DNA of 64,000 nucleotides from Lachnospiraceae bacterium (GCA_902363835.1 CABJBM010000012.1:113250-177249), one strand, 5' to 3'; positions 7,992-15,849 are shown, counted from the stretch's first letter. The notes: generated from the letters alone by a model not told the origin. Translations and numbers: made by a program.

Positions 7992-8670
7992 TTTGATATG
8001 TAAATGTAGTCTGCATGTCTGTTCAAAGGTTACTTTAGGTTGAACAAATTATGTAAATAGTGTTATTGTAAATTTCAGTAAAGTTGTGACTTATTGTATC
8101 ACAAAAAACAATTCTATCCTGCAAGGGGATGTCCAATTTAATAATAATGCGCAGACCGCTCTTTCAATCGTCAGATTGGCAAGGGCGGCCTTTTGTATGA
8201 TATACAAAAATAACGGAAGTCTTTTAAAACAAAATTTCCGCTTTTAATTAAAAAAGTCAATAGAACAGGACTATAACATTACCGTTGAATGCACCCCGTA
8301 TAAAATTAAGGAGGAACGTACACTCTCTCCCTAGTGTTTATAGTTTGTTTGCAAAATTTTATCAGTTATAAATTTAACAATCAAAATAAGTTAAGGTTTC
8401 ACATGAATAATATTTGCCCTTGACATATCCAATTAAAGCCGGATTCACTTCCCAATAATAATGTCTGGGCAAGATGTTCTCCTCTTATCCCGGTTATTAA
8501 AAATCAATCGTTTTTATACCTATAAATGGGGTTCTGAAATTTTACTATATCTTCTTTAAAATAAATATAATGGGCAGTTAGAATCCTTTACATACTTGGT
8601 AATTAAGGCGAAAGTGCTTTAATCACAGTATCTTACACATGTCATAGTTTGCTGCGGACCTTTTCTGTTC
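7992..8670. other. Gene-free stretch with terminators and coding remnants
   Basis: A hairpin with CCGC at 8156-8159 and GCGG at 8185-8188, followed by CCTTTT, probably ends the PTS operon. A weaker CGGAA/TTCCG hairpin follows at 8214-8240. Two short frames look like decayed protein ends. One on the plus strand near 8258-8333 reads EQDYNITVECTPYKIKEERT before a stop. One on the minus strand near 8375-8485 reads RHYYWEVNPALIGYVKG and then KYYSCETLTYF before a stop. I recognise neither. No intact gene is visible. Confidence 0.45.
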
Positions 8671-9444
8671 TCATGGATTATAGAGCCTTAATGCCTCCAG
8701 CCTTTTAGCCCGTTCAAACGCTTCTTGTAAAAATTCCTCTGCTGATAAATGCTTATAATCCCAATTCATGGCCTCTATTGCAGTTGCACCTGAATAACCT
8801 TTTTCCGCAACCTTTTTCATGGCTGTCGGCCAATCAATCGGTCCGTCAAAGGGTAACTGATGTTGGGCATAGCTTCCGCCAATATCATGTAAATGCAGTG
8901 CCATTAACCGGGAACCATACCTGGATAATAAGTCAGCATCCGGATAGTAGCGGTAGTGATGTCCGCAGTCATAACAGAATCCCATACGCAGGGAATCCAC
9001 TTGTCCCAGCACATATGCCAAATTCGCAAGGTTCCGTAAATTCTCCAGGGCAACATTGATCCCCAGCTGTTCCGCTTTCTCAGTGATTCTCTTGATTCTG
9101 CTCAGTCCTAATTCGTTATATGGATTGTCTTCGTTAGGCAAGTGTACCACCATTGTGGGAATTTCAAATTCCGTGCAGTCCGCAACACATTGCAAATAGC
9201 AATCGGTTAAGGCTTCTCCGTCCAGATTGTCAAGCCAGAGGTCGTTTTGATTTTCGACCGGTGTGTGGATATTTTCTATAAAAAGACCTGCCTCCCGCGC
9301 AATCTGTGGTGCGTTACGGTAATAGTTCCGTTCAAAGCCTTCACTCCACCATAATAAAACGCCTTCAAATCCAACCTTTTTAATCAACTGATAACGTTTG
9401 TTTATGGGCAATTCATAGCCAAACCAATCGTAAATTGCAATCAT
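8671..9444 (-). CDS. Sugar phosphate isomerase/epimerase-like TIM barrel
   Basis: A 257-residue protein of the xylose-isomerase-like (AP endonuclease 2) TIM-barrel family, which includes epimerases for psicoselysine, tagatose and hydroxypyruvate. Metal-ligand type segments are visible in order: FIENIHTPVE (about 51-60), VVHLPNEDNP, NVALENLRN (Glu), GFCYDCGHHY (Asp and His), LMALHLHDIGG (His) and TAIEAMNW (Glu) near the end. It stands alone between non-coding stretches, so neighbours do not reveal its substrate. It could serve as an FrlC-like epimerase for the frl loci, but nothing in the sequence shows that. Confidence 0.75.
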   Translation of the reverse strand: MIAIYDWFGYELPINKRYQLIKKVGFEGVLLWWSEGFERNYYRNAPQIAREAGLFIENIHTPVENQNDLWLDNLDGEALTDCYLQCVADCTEFEIPTMVVHLPNEDNPYNELGLSRIKRITEKAEQLGINVALENLRNLANLAYVLGQVDSLRMGFCYDCGHHYRYYPDADLLSRYGSRLMALHLHDIGGSYAQHQLPFDGPIDWPTAMKKVAEKGYSGATAIEAMNWDYKHLSAEEFLQEAFERAKRLEALRLYNP

Positions 9445-9945
9445 ACGCCGCCGCCTTTCTTATTTTTTCCGTTATAGCTTTTATATAATTCATAGACTTC
9501 ATCTCAATAAAATTCAATAAATAATATAAGTACTTATATATAGCGGAATATTGCGGATAAGTGTTGATAATCTCACAATGGAATCATCCGGTTACGTCTC
9601 TGCCTTATCTCTGGATTAGAACTTCAAAATTCCTCTTCGCTGCTTTGTATTATCTTTTAGTGATTTTCCCATTATTGCCATAATTACGTTTCGCAGCATC
9701 ATAGTATAATAATTTTATCACACCAGTAAATAAATATCTATACTGTTGTAAGGCTTCATTATGATTGAATGAAATGGCATTGATCTATGTAACATGGATT
9801 ATTACTCCTTCCACAATTGACTGGATTAACCACTCATGTATGATAAAAGAATGCTTGTAAAGAAGCAATATGCAGCTACGCATACGCCGGCAAGAATTAA
9901 AAGCTGGATTTCACTTTTATATCCAGCCTTTACAAGCAAATAAAG
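9445..9945. other. Gene-free stretch with a nested inverted repeat
   Basis: AT-rich and without a convincing frame. At 9853-9937 GCTTGTAAAG and CTTTACAAGC form perfect outer arms, and GCTGGAT/ATCCAGC (9903-9909, 9921-9927) an inner hairpin. The structure lies just outside the element, downstream of the ancestral tRNA end. Confidence 0.4.
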
Positions 9946-9987
9946 ACACAAAAATAGCGGAGGTCCTTTAAAATCAAGACTTCCGCT
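9946..9987 (-). terminator. Displaced ancestral tRNA-Gly terminator
   Basis: AGCGGAGGTC (9956-9965) pairs with GACTTCCGCT (9978-9987) with one mismatch, followed on the minus strand by TATTTTTG. It has the same spacing to the 22-bp attachment repeat as the terminator at 20190-20232 has to the tRNA. This suggests that it was the original terminator before the element inserted. Confidence 0.6.
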
Positions 9988-9997
9988 ATAAATAAAA

Positions 9998-10019
9998 AGA
10001 GCGCGAGACGGGACTCGAA
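9998..10019. repeat. Left attachment site core
   Basis: This 22-nt stretch, AGAGCGCGAG followed by ACGGGACTCGAA, is identical to 20243-20264, which is the 3' part of the intact tRNA-Gly from the T-loop TTCGA onward. Beyond it the two copies diverge at once. It is the tRNA end duplicated by integration. Confidence 0.85.
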
Positions 10020-10077
10020 ACCTAGTAGCACCCCTAAAACAACGTAAATACAGGAGGTTTGAGAGCAGTTCTTCTGT

Positions 10078-10099
10078 ACTCCACCCCGCACTCCACCCT
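10078..10099 (+). repeat. Left arm-type integrase repeats
   Basis: ACTCCACCCC (10078-10087) and ACTCCACCCT (10090-10099) are direct repeats 58-80 nt inside the left core. The same pair occurs inside the right core. Paired direct repeats at this distance are typical arm sites of tyrosine integrases. Confidence 0.6.
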
Positions 10100-10293
10100 C
10101 TATTTTAACTTTATATATAGGAAAGCTGTCAAGGGTTCCGCAGGAACAACGCTTGCCCTTGACGGCTTGGAGCAGAAAAGAAAACACCCCAAAAATAGAA
10201 ATAGCTCGGAAAGATTCTCCACCTTTCCGGGCTTGTTTACTTTTACTACATTTCTTGATGGCTTTCCAATGGTGACTATTACTCGTTTATAGC

Positions 10294-10743
10294 TTAATCC
10301 CAATCCCACTGACTGGCCCCTGAATTAAAATCTTGTGTTGGGTCAATAGCTACAACTCCATTTTCGGATTTTGGTTGGTTGGCTATTTGTTCTTCTATCT
10401 TTCTTTGCACTTCGGCCTCTTGCTCGGCTGTCCAAGTGGACGATACCGTTGGCTCTGTGCTTTGTGCTTGACTTTTAGTCTCTGCTGGCTGTATCAACGC
10501 CCCATTAATATCTACTTGTTTTCCATCTGGTGTTGTCGTATTCATAAGAAGCCAGCCCTTTTCATCAAAATAATACTGTTTCCCGTCTATTTCTTTCCAA
10601 CAGCTTACAGGGTAACTTTTATCGTCATTTTGATACCACCACCCGGTTGGCTCATGCTTCCATTCCCCAGCAAAGGCGACTATGCTCATACTAGCAGATA
10701 AAATAGCTGTTCCAATTAATACGCTTATTTTTCTCATATTCAT
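10294..10743 (-). CDS. Secreted protein: cell-wall-binding repeat plus QWDWD-tail module (copy 1)
   Basis: 149 residues. A signal peptide (KISVLIGTAILSASMSIVAFA, cut after AFA at about residue 25) is followed by a glucan/choline-binding-like repeat (GWWYQNDDKSYPVSCW, then KQYYFDEKGWLLMNT, about 35-70), a Gln/Ser/Thr-rich linker and a 45-residue C-terminal module. That module starts SSTWTAEQEAEVQ and ends SGASQWDWD. The first 92 or so residues are identical to the gene at 10793, and the DNA differences there are silent. It is presumably exported and bound to the envelope. No known function. Confidence 0.75.
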   Translation of the reverse strand: MNMRKISVLIGTAILSASMSIVAFAGEWKHEPTGWWYQNDDKSYPVSCWKEIDGKQYYFDEKGWLLMNTTTPDGKQVDINGALIQPAETKSQAQSTEPTVSSTWTAEQEAEVQRKIEEQIANQPKSENGVVAIDPTQDFNSGASQWDWD

Positions 10744-10792
10744 TTCCTCTTTTGTTGTTTACAGTGATTAATTAGCAAGAAAAGTTCCCTGC

Positions 10793-11227
10793 TTAGTCCC
10801 AGGACCACTGTGCGGCGGCATCGGTGTCTTGATTGGGGTCAACTGATATGCCTGCATCATTGACTGTTTCTTGGTTGGCTATTTGCTCGTCTATTCTCCT
10901 TTTTTGCTCCGCTTTTTGCTCTGGTGTTAAATTAGAAGAATATTCTGCCTCTTGACTTTTAGTCTCTGCTGGCTGTATCAACGCCCCATTAATATCTACT
11001 TGTTTTCCATCTGGCGTTGTTGTATTCATAAGGAGCCAGCCCTTTTCATCAAAATAATACTGTTTTCCGTCTATTTCTTTCCAACAGCTTACAGGGTAAC
11101 TTTTATCATCATTTTGATACCACCACCCGGTTGGCTCATGCTTCCATTCCCCGGCAAAGGCGACTATGCTCATACTTGCAGATAAAATAGCTGTTCCAAT
11201 TAATACGCTTATTTTTCTCATATTCAT
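10793..11227 (-). CDS. Secreted protein: cell-wall-binding repeat plus QWxWD-tail module (copy 2)
   Basis: 144 residues, a tandem duplicate of the 10294 gene. Signal peptide and wall-binding repeat are identical at protein level through ALIQPAETKSQ. The C-terminal module is then divergent: SNLTPEQKAEQKRRIDEQIANQ, ending DTDAAAQWSWD. About 65 nt of leader and intergenic DNA (around 10737-10800 and 11220-11284) are also near-identical, so the unit copied was roughly 485 bp. Identical export and anchoring parts with different tails suggest selection for tail diversity. Role unknown. Confidence 0.75.
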   Translation of the reverse strand: MNMRKISVLIGTAILSASMSIVAFAGEWKHEPTGWWYQNDDKSYPVSCWKEIDGKQYYFDEKGWLLMNTTTPDGKQVDINGALIQPAETKSQEAEYSSNLTPEQKAEQKRRIDEQIANQETVNDAGISVDPNQDTDAAAQWSWD

Positions 11228-11276
11228 TTCCTCTTTTGTTGTTTACAGTGATTAATTAGCAAGAAAAGTTCCCTGC

Positions 11277-11990
11277 TTAGTCCCAATCCCACTGTCCGGC
11301 GGAATCAAAATCTTGGTCTTGACCAATATCAACTCCTCTGTTTTCTTCTTCTGGCTTATTTGTGTCCCACTCCTTTAGTCTCGCTTGCATTCTTGCCTCA
11401 TCTTCGGCTGTCCAGGTTGAAGAAGTTGGTGCAGGTGCATTTTGCTCTTGACTTACTGTTGTGGGTGTGCTGTTATTGTTGTTAGATTCGTTGGCTGGTT
11501 TTGTAGGTGTTGTATTGACTGGTTTTGTGGGTTGTGTGGCGGGTTTGGATTCTTGTGGTGCTGGTGTCTCAGCCTTAGTCTCTGTTGGTGTGGTATTTGT
11601 CTGTGCGTCTCGTTCCATGGCTAAGATTTCCTGTGTGAGTTCTTCCTTTGTAGGAAGATCGCCATATGTAACGTCCATGATCTCTCTTAGTGCGGTTTCG
11701 TCCGTTATATAACCTTTGACCCATGCACCAGCTAAGTTATCAAAAGCACTTTTTCCGAGTTCTCCATACTTATCAAAGGCATATACTGTTTCTTCGTCTG
11801 TTGTCAGTCCAATTTCGTCTCCATTTTCAAACGTTTCTATTACCTCTGTGGTGGGAACTGTTGTCTCTACCTGGGTAGATTCAATGGGTGCCAAAGTTTG
11901 CTTCGCTAAACAGGCAGTTGAACCTATCGCTAATAAGACAAACGTCCCGGCAATCACTACCAAACACATTGTCTTTCTTTTCTTTTCCAT
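11277..11990 (-). CDS. Secreted or lipid-anchored protein sharing the QWDWD C-terminal module
   Basis: 237 residues. The N-terminal signal region is KRKTMCLVVIAGTFVLLAIG, followed by STACLAKQ. The cysteine could be a lipid site, but the lipobox is not canonical. A folded domain follows with DEIGLTTDEETVYAFDKYGELGKSAFDNLAGAW (about 57-90). Then comes a long Thr/Pro/Gln/Asn-rich linker (about 130-190) and the shared terminal module SSTWTAEDEARMQARL, ending DFDSAGQWDWD. It lacks the wall-binding repeat of its two neighbours but keeps their tail. It lies first in a minus-strand run of three and is probably co-expressed. Confidence 0.7.
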   Translation of the reverse strand: MEKKRKTMCLVVIAGTFVLLAIGSTACLAKQTLAPIESTQVETTVPTTEVIETFENGDEIGLTTDEETVYAFDKYGELGKSAFDNLAGAWVKGYITDETALREIMDVTYGDLPTKEELTQEILAMERDAQTNTTPTETKAETPAPQESKPATQPTKPVNTTPTKPANESNNNNSTPTTVSQEQNAPAPTSSTWTAEDEARMQARLKEWDTNKPEEENRGVDIGQDQDFDSAGQWDWD

Positions 11991-12039
11991 GTACTCTCCT
12001 CCTCCCTACAATTCTTGCCTTATTTATTCTGTCACGTTC

Positions 12040-12498
12040 TTAATCAACTTCTATTACTTCTAAATCAGAATCAATTTCTTTAAGAAGCTGATTCATTTTT
12101 TCTTTTGTTTTCATTTTCTCATATCCTGAAATCTCCCCATCTAAATAGATATCAATCCCATCAAAATCAGGATACATTTCTGCTTCGCTAAGCTGTATTT
12201 CATTTTCACAAAGTAATTCTGAAAACTTGTCATACTGTTCTCCCACTATACTTCTGTTAAATGTGAGAGAAATAGAATCCGAAAAATCATCACTATTTTC
12301 TTCAATATATGCAATGCGATCCACTAATTGAAGTAACATGGTTAATAGCTTATTTCTAGCTTTTTCATCTTCCTCGTCTTTTGCCTTTGCATTTATTTCA
12401 TCTATTGCGTCTAATATTGCCGTAGGTAACGATCCCAGCGGATATAATCCTAACACTCCCTTTAAAAAGTTCTTCGCAACAATTCCTTTGTTATCCAT
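12040..12498 (-). CDS. Hypothetical protein of the integrated element
   Basis: 152 residues, acidic, no signal peptide. A short hydrophobic N-terminal stretch (FLKGVLGLYPLGSLPTAIL, about 12-30) precedes helical, charged sequence (EINAKAKDEEDEKARNKLLTMLLQLVDRIAYIEEN) that may form a coiled coil. The C-terminus is strongly acidic (KEIDSDLEVIEVD). It lies upstream of the secreted genes on the same strand and faces away from the Xre regulator at 12773. I do not recognise a family. Confidence 0.6.
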   Translation of the reverse strand: MDNKGIVAKNFLKGVLGLYPLGSLPTAILDAIDEINAKAKDEEDEKARNKLLTMLLQLVDRIAYIEENSDDFSDSISLTFNRSIVGEQYDKFSELLCENEIQLSEAEMYPDFDGIDIYLDGEISGYEKMKTKEKMNQLLKEIDSDLEVIEVD

Positions 12499-12684
12499 GT
12501 CTTTTCCACCTTTTGTCTTTAGAATATAGATATTTATTAAATTATTAAAGCCGTTAAACGTACTGGTTTTTTACATCTTTTATACCTATCCCCCCTTATA
12601 TTATTAGAAGCAGATTCTTTAAACCGCAGAGCATATTAATCAACAGGATTCTTCATATTTCTACATTTATTGTTCTTGTCACCA

Positions 12685-12705
12685 TTATAAACTAGTAGTT
12701 TATAA
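12685..12705. promoter_or_regulatory. 21-nt perfect palindrome, candidate Xre operator
   Basis: TATAAACTAGTAGTTTATA, extended by one T/A pair at each end, is a perfect palindrome about a central G. It lies between the minus-strand unknown gene and the Xre regulator at 12773. It is the right size for a dimeric HTH repressor controlling both directions. Binding is inferred. Confidence 0.5.
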
Positions 12706-12772
12706 TTATCAACCAATAATTGTTTATTTCAATTTACAATGAGTTAATAAATTATAGTGGAGGTCTGATATC

Positions 12773-13066
12773 ATGATAGAAAATTTAGGAGAACGCTTAC
12801 GGGATTTAAGAATGGGCCAGCACCTTTCTCAAACAGAGCTTTCTAAAAGAATCGGTGTTACAAATGCTCTAATTTCTGCTATAGAAAAGGGGGAACGCTC
12901 TCCTAGTCTGGAAACCCTGATAAAACTCGCACGTCAATTTAAAGTATCCACCGATTATCTGCTAGGGATTAAAGCGAAAGAGCCTATTAGCTTAGATGGC
13001 TTGTCTCCAAGCGAAGTACAAGCCGTTACCACCATTATTAAATCCTTGAAGAATCGGAGCAGTTAA
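12773..13066 (+). CDS. Xre-family HTH regulator
   Basis: 97 residues. An HTH_3 domain covers about residues 5-62: LGERLRDLRMGQHLSQTELSKRIG, then TNALISAIEKGERSPSLETLIKLARQFKVSTDYLLG. A short acidic tail follows (GLSPSEVQAVTTIIKSLKNR). The ATG is preceded by GTGGAGG. Proteins of this kind act as phage- or ICE-type repressors of excision and replication genes. It has its own palindrome upstream at 12685-12705. It is divergent from the secreted cargo genes and so may control them. Confidence 0.85.
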   Translation: MIENLGERLRDLRMGQHLSQTELSKRIGVTNALISAIEKGERSPSLETLIKLARQFKVSTDYLLGIKAKEPISLDGLSPSEVQAVTTIIKSLKNRSS

Positions 13067-13070
13067 ACCC

Positions 13071-13307
13071 TTATGCTTCTATTGTAGAAGCTAGTATATC
13101 TAAATCTTTTGACAATAAGTTTTTCATACTGGCTAACTGCTCCTCTATCACCTTAAGGGACGATATCACATAATTACAGTTATCATCATTAAGAGCCTCA
13201 AACCCACTTTCCAGAACGCAGACCACTTCTTTTAAGTTCTTCACCCGCCTCTGTAATTCCATCATATTGTCCTGCATTCTCATTACCTCTTCATCTGTCA
13301 CTATCAT
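13071..13307 (-). CDS. Small helical hypothetical protein
   Basis: 78 residues from the ATG at 13307, chosen because GGAGG lies 7 nt upstream. The longer frame to 13397 has no ribosome site. The sequence is heptad-rich (MRMQDNMMELQRRVKNLKEV, later VIEEQLASMKNLLSKDLDIL) and probably forms a helical hairpin. It ends 4 nt from the convergent Xre gene and faces the second Xre gene. No family recognised. It could be a small partner of either regulator. Confidence 0.55.
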   Translation of the reverse strand: MIVTDEEVMRMQDNMMELQRRVKNLKEVVCVLESGFEALNDDNCNYVISSLKVIEEQLASMKNLLSKDLDILASTIEA

Positions 13308-13440
13308 GTTAAATCCTCCATGTTCGTATAATTTTATACCATAAGTGAATTGGTATCGGTATTTTCCTAATAGTGTATCAAATAAAGTTAAAGACACCTA
13401 TATATACATTTTTATCACTTAATATAGAACTTTCTTCTTA

Positions 13441-13493
13441 TTGCAACCTGTGTAGATGATTATATCACATATAAAGATCATCTTGCAACCTGT
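13441..13493. promoter_or_regulatory. Direct and inverted repeats before the second Xre gene
   Basis: TTGCAACCTGT occurs at 13441-13451 and 13483-13493, each followed closely by ATGATTA. AGATGAT (13454-13460) and ATCATCT (13477-13483) form an inverted pair between them. The cluster sits in the divergent promoter region and is a plausible regulator-binding site. Confidence 0.4.
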
Positions 13494-13572
13494 ATGATTA
13501 CATAAATTATATTTTACGTTGTCGAATTTATAGAGAAAATTTTATACGCTATATTGGGAGGTGGTATAACGT

Positions 13573-13797
13573 ATGAAACGACAACATTATGAAGAATATA
13601 AGAAACTGGGTTTAAATATTGCGTACTATCGGAAAGAGCAGGGCTTGTCTCAAATGAAACTTGCTGAAAAAATTAATATAAGCCGTACTCATATGTCTCG
13701 CATTGAAAATAATGATTGCGCTGTATCTCTTGATGTGATTTTCAGTATTGCAAACGCTTTGAATGTTCCGGTTTTTAAGCTCTTTGAATTTCGCTGA
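13573..13797 (+). CDS. Xre-family HTH regulator, minimal
   Basis: 74 residues, almost entirely one HTH_3 domain: LNIAYYRKEQGLSQMKLAEKINIS (about 15-38), then RTHMSRIENNDCAVSLDVIFSIANALNVPVFKLFEF. The start follows GGGAGGTGG. Single-domain regulators of this type often activate or repress replication and transfer genes of mobile elements. Repeats lie in its promoter at 13441-13493. The coexistence of two Xre proteins suggests a two-step switch, an inference by analogy with phages and ICEs. Confidence 0.8.
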   Translation: MKRQHYEEYKKLGLNIAYYRKEQGLSQMKLAEKINISRTHMSRIENNDCAVSLDVIFSIANALNVPVFKLFEFR

Positions 13798-13945
13798 TCC
13801 TTGTCATAAGAAAATTCAAAATTCTGTCATGGTTTCCTATTTCGGATAATTTCTTACTTTTAATAATTATGAGTAACTACCTAATATAATAGAAATCAAT
13901 CTTTTTAAACTTCATTCCAATACCATTAATTAAAACATTTAATCA

Positions 13946-14010
13946 AGAGGACATAACCCCCGTTAATATTTCCCTTATCAGGAAAAATTCATTCGGAGGG
14001 TATGTCCTCT
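13946..14010 (-). terminator. Long inverted repeat after the 294-residue gene
   Basis: AGAGGACATA (13946-13955) and TATGTCCTCT (14001-14010) are perfect arms, continued inward by ACCC/GGGT. The repeat lies just past the stop of the minus-strand gene and is followed on that strand by T-rich sequence. It is probably a terminator. Confidence 0.5.
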
Positions 14011-14017
14011 ACGGTTA

Positions 14018-14902
14018 TTATTTGTCTGAATTAACTATACCCTTTTCAATCAGTTGTTTCAGACATTCCTCATATACGTAATCTATATAGGAATCCGTAG
14101 ATAACAGGTTTTGAGGTGCAGAAGTATAAACCTGTTTAATCTTGGCTTCCAAATATGGTTTTCTTTCTCTTAATGAGGGATACTCGCTCCTTATTCTACG
14201 GGACACCTCTCTTTTCGTATCACGGCTACGATTCGGGTCAGTAAGCCTGAGGATATCTTCATAAATTGTGCTAGTTTTGATTTTTGAGAAATCAATTTCA
14301 TCGCTCAATTTAAGAAGCTTTTTGTTATGTAAAACCGTCCTTATAATCTCATCTTTTTGATATCTTTCCAACAACAGGTTTAATTCATAACGTATTATCT
14401 TAGTACAGAGCAATTCCAAATCTTCATGCTTTTTTTCTTCCTTTTCCACCTCCGTCATTTTTTTGTCTTTAAGCATCTCATCATCTTTCCCTATATAAAT
14501 TTTCGTCAGAAAGTCTATGACTTCTTCTTCTGATTCAATTAATATTTTAGGCTCTATTTTGTATTTGACTTCTGTTTGGAATTTTCCAGTGTTTTTGTCT
14601 TTAATCTTGACCTCGATTTTTCCCTCGCAGTCATCTTCTCCATAAAGCTCCGTATACTTTTTGGGAGTTTTATAGAACGAATGAATACGTACATTAGATT
14701 TTGTATAAGTGTACGTATATTCCACTGGATTTTGTATTAATTTTTCAATCCCCATAAGAAATAATCTCTCTGCAACATAAGATTCTGCCCCTATCTTTCG
14801 AGCTTCATAATCAAAGACCTCCTCATTTTTTTTCTTGCGCGCTTTCATGAATCTCAAAATTCTACGCTCCTGTCTTACACTAAATGAAGTTCTTATTTCC
14901 AT
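14018..14902 (-). CDS. Hypothetical protein of the integrated element, charged and helical
   Basis: 294 residues from the ATG at 14902, which follows AAGGAGAGG. The frame upstream to 14980 lacks a ribosome site and is low in complexity. The protein is soluble and rich in Lys and Glu, with a basic N-terminus (RQERRILRFMKARKKKN), a mixed strand region with IEVKIKDKNTGKFQTEVKYKIEP, and a helical C-terminal half containing DPNRSRDTKREVSRRIRSEYPSLRER. The basic start would suit nucleic-acid binding. No family recognised. It is on the strand opposite the replication and transfer genes. Confidence 0.6.
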   Translation of the reverse strand: MEIRTSFSVRQERRILRFMKARKKKNEEVFDYEARKIGAESYVAERLFLMGIEKLIQNPVEYTYTYTKSNVRIHSFYKTPKKYTELYGEDDCEGKIEVKIKDKNTGKFQTEVKYKIEPKILIESEEEVIDFLTKIYIGKDDEMLKDKKMTEVEKEEKKHEDLELLCTKIIRYELNLLLERYQKDEIIRTVLHNKKLLKLSDEIDFSKIKTSTIYEDILRLTDPNRSRDTKREVSRRIRSEYPSLRERKPYLEAKIKQVYTSAPQNLLSTDSYIDYVYEECLKQLIEKGIVNSDK

Positions 14903-15248
14903 ATGTATTCCTCTCCTTTTCTGTCTCATTGGACGTGAAGTTAAAGGGGAAGAACTGCTTTCAGAGCGATAAGAGAACACTATTCTGCTTTTCTTGGAGC
15001 AAAATTCTCCCCTCTACCCCTTGGGAATTGCAGGGCGCAAAATTTGATATGCTCTAGGTTTTCTAAGAGGGGCTTTTATCGCTTATTGGGAGAGACAATT
15101 TTAGTTGCCCCCTTATTTGCAGGTGGAGACGGCCTTAAACGAAAAATAGAATGAATGAAGTTAAAAACTATGGCTTTGAATGGCAGGGGGAAATATTGAA
15201 ACTTCTATATAAAAGCTGTAACAGGAGTGGGGAGTCTTAGAAAAACAA

Positions 15249-15272
15249 AAAAACGCTGAAATCAGCGTTTTA
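15249..15272 (+). terminator. Hairpin terminator in the control region
   Basis: AAACGCTGA (15251-15259) pairs perfectly with TCAGCGTTT (15262-15270) and ends in a short T-run. Poly-A on the other side allows use in either direction. No annotated gene feeds it on the plus strand. Confidence 0.55.
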
Positions 15273-15314
15273 GAAAAGGTTTGAATACAAAAGGAAAAAG
15301 ATAGATTAGTACTG

Positions 15315-15458
15315 TGTCAATAACCAAAATCACTATAAGATATAATGTAGGCATAAAGAAAAACCACAACAAAATTCAGTTTTTCTGGTAAGAGAAAAGA
15401 TGGACGAGTGGTATGTCAATTTTCAAAAACACCATAAGATATAATGTAGGCATGAGGG
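15315..15458 (+). promoter_or_regulatory. Duplicated promoter-like repeats before the replication/transfer operon
   Basis: A segment with TGTCAA, then 20 nt, then TATAATGTAGGCAT occurs twice (15315-15354 and 15414-15453). Both copies also share CA(C/T)NATAAGA just before the TATAAT box. The second copy ends about 45 nt before the first gene of the operon. They may be two promoters or two activator-dependent sites, since a 20-nt spacer is longer than usual for the housekeeping sigma factor. Confidence 0.5.
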
Positions 15459-15498
15459 AAAAACAAAATATAATTTCCCCAGGAAGGAGGGATTGACT

Positions 15499-15849
15499 AT
15501 GAAAGAGTTAATCCTTAACAGGATCGAGGCGCTTTCTCCCGGAGAGATTCTATGCGTCGACGTTTCCACAATTTATGCCTACCGGGACGGGCATTACACG
15601 GAAGAGGCAGAGGGTACGAAATACATACTTGTTCTGCCCTCTATGCAGTACCAGCGGATTGAGGTACGAACAAAAGAGCAAAAACCCAATCAGGCTGTCA
15701 TGAATGCCCTTGAGGAGGAGGACAACTGCCGTGTGGAAGTAGTAAACTTCAAGGCCCGGATAACGCCCGACTTCACAAGAAGAGAACTTCGTATATCCTG
15801 CACTGCGGATACAGTACGTGTGGATGATGAAATTCTCGTAACCGGTTAA
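15499..15849 (+). CDS. Conserved-looking small protein at the head of the transfer operon
   Basis: 116 residues from the ATG at 15499, 8 nt after GGAGG. A TTG at 15493 would overlap the ribosome site. Soluble, mixed alpha/beta, no membrane segment. It reads LNRIEALSPGEILCVDVSTIYAYRDG ... TKYILVLPSMQYQRIEVRT and ends with a strand-rich portion (RRELRISCTADTVRVDDEILV). It is first in a run of five plus-strand genes ending with the integrase. No family recognised. Small proteins at this position in ICEs are often regulators or single-strand-binding accessories. Confidence 0.6.
   Translation: MKELILNRIEALSPGEILCVDVSTIYAYRDGHYTEEAEGTKYILVLPSMQYQRIEVRTKEQKPNQAVMNALEEEDNCRVEVVNFKARITPDFTRRELRISCTADTVRVDDEILVTG

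Larger units (their letters stand above)
14903..15498. other. Gene-free control region of the element
   Basis: No frame is supported here. The stretch contains a bidirectional-looking terminator at 15249-15272 and two direct repeats with promoter-like boxes at 15315-15458, described separately. The part from 14980 to 15240 is GC-mixed, with G-rich runs (GGCAGGGGG, GGAGTGGGGAG). It could hold a small RNA ending at the terminator or a transfer origin, but I see no decisive motif. Confidence 0.35.

Noticed and set aside
9930..10187. 85-codon minus-strand frame across the left attachment site
   Set aside because: It runs through the core repeat and a terminator hairpin, so it is an accidental frame across the junction.
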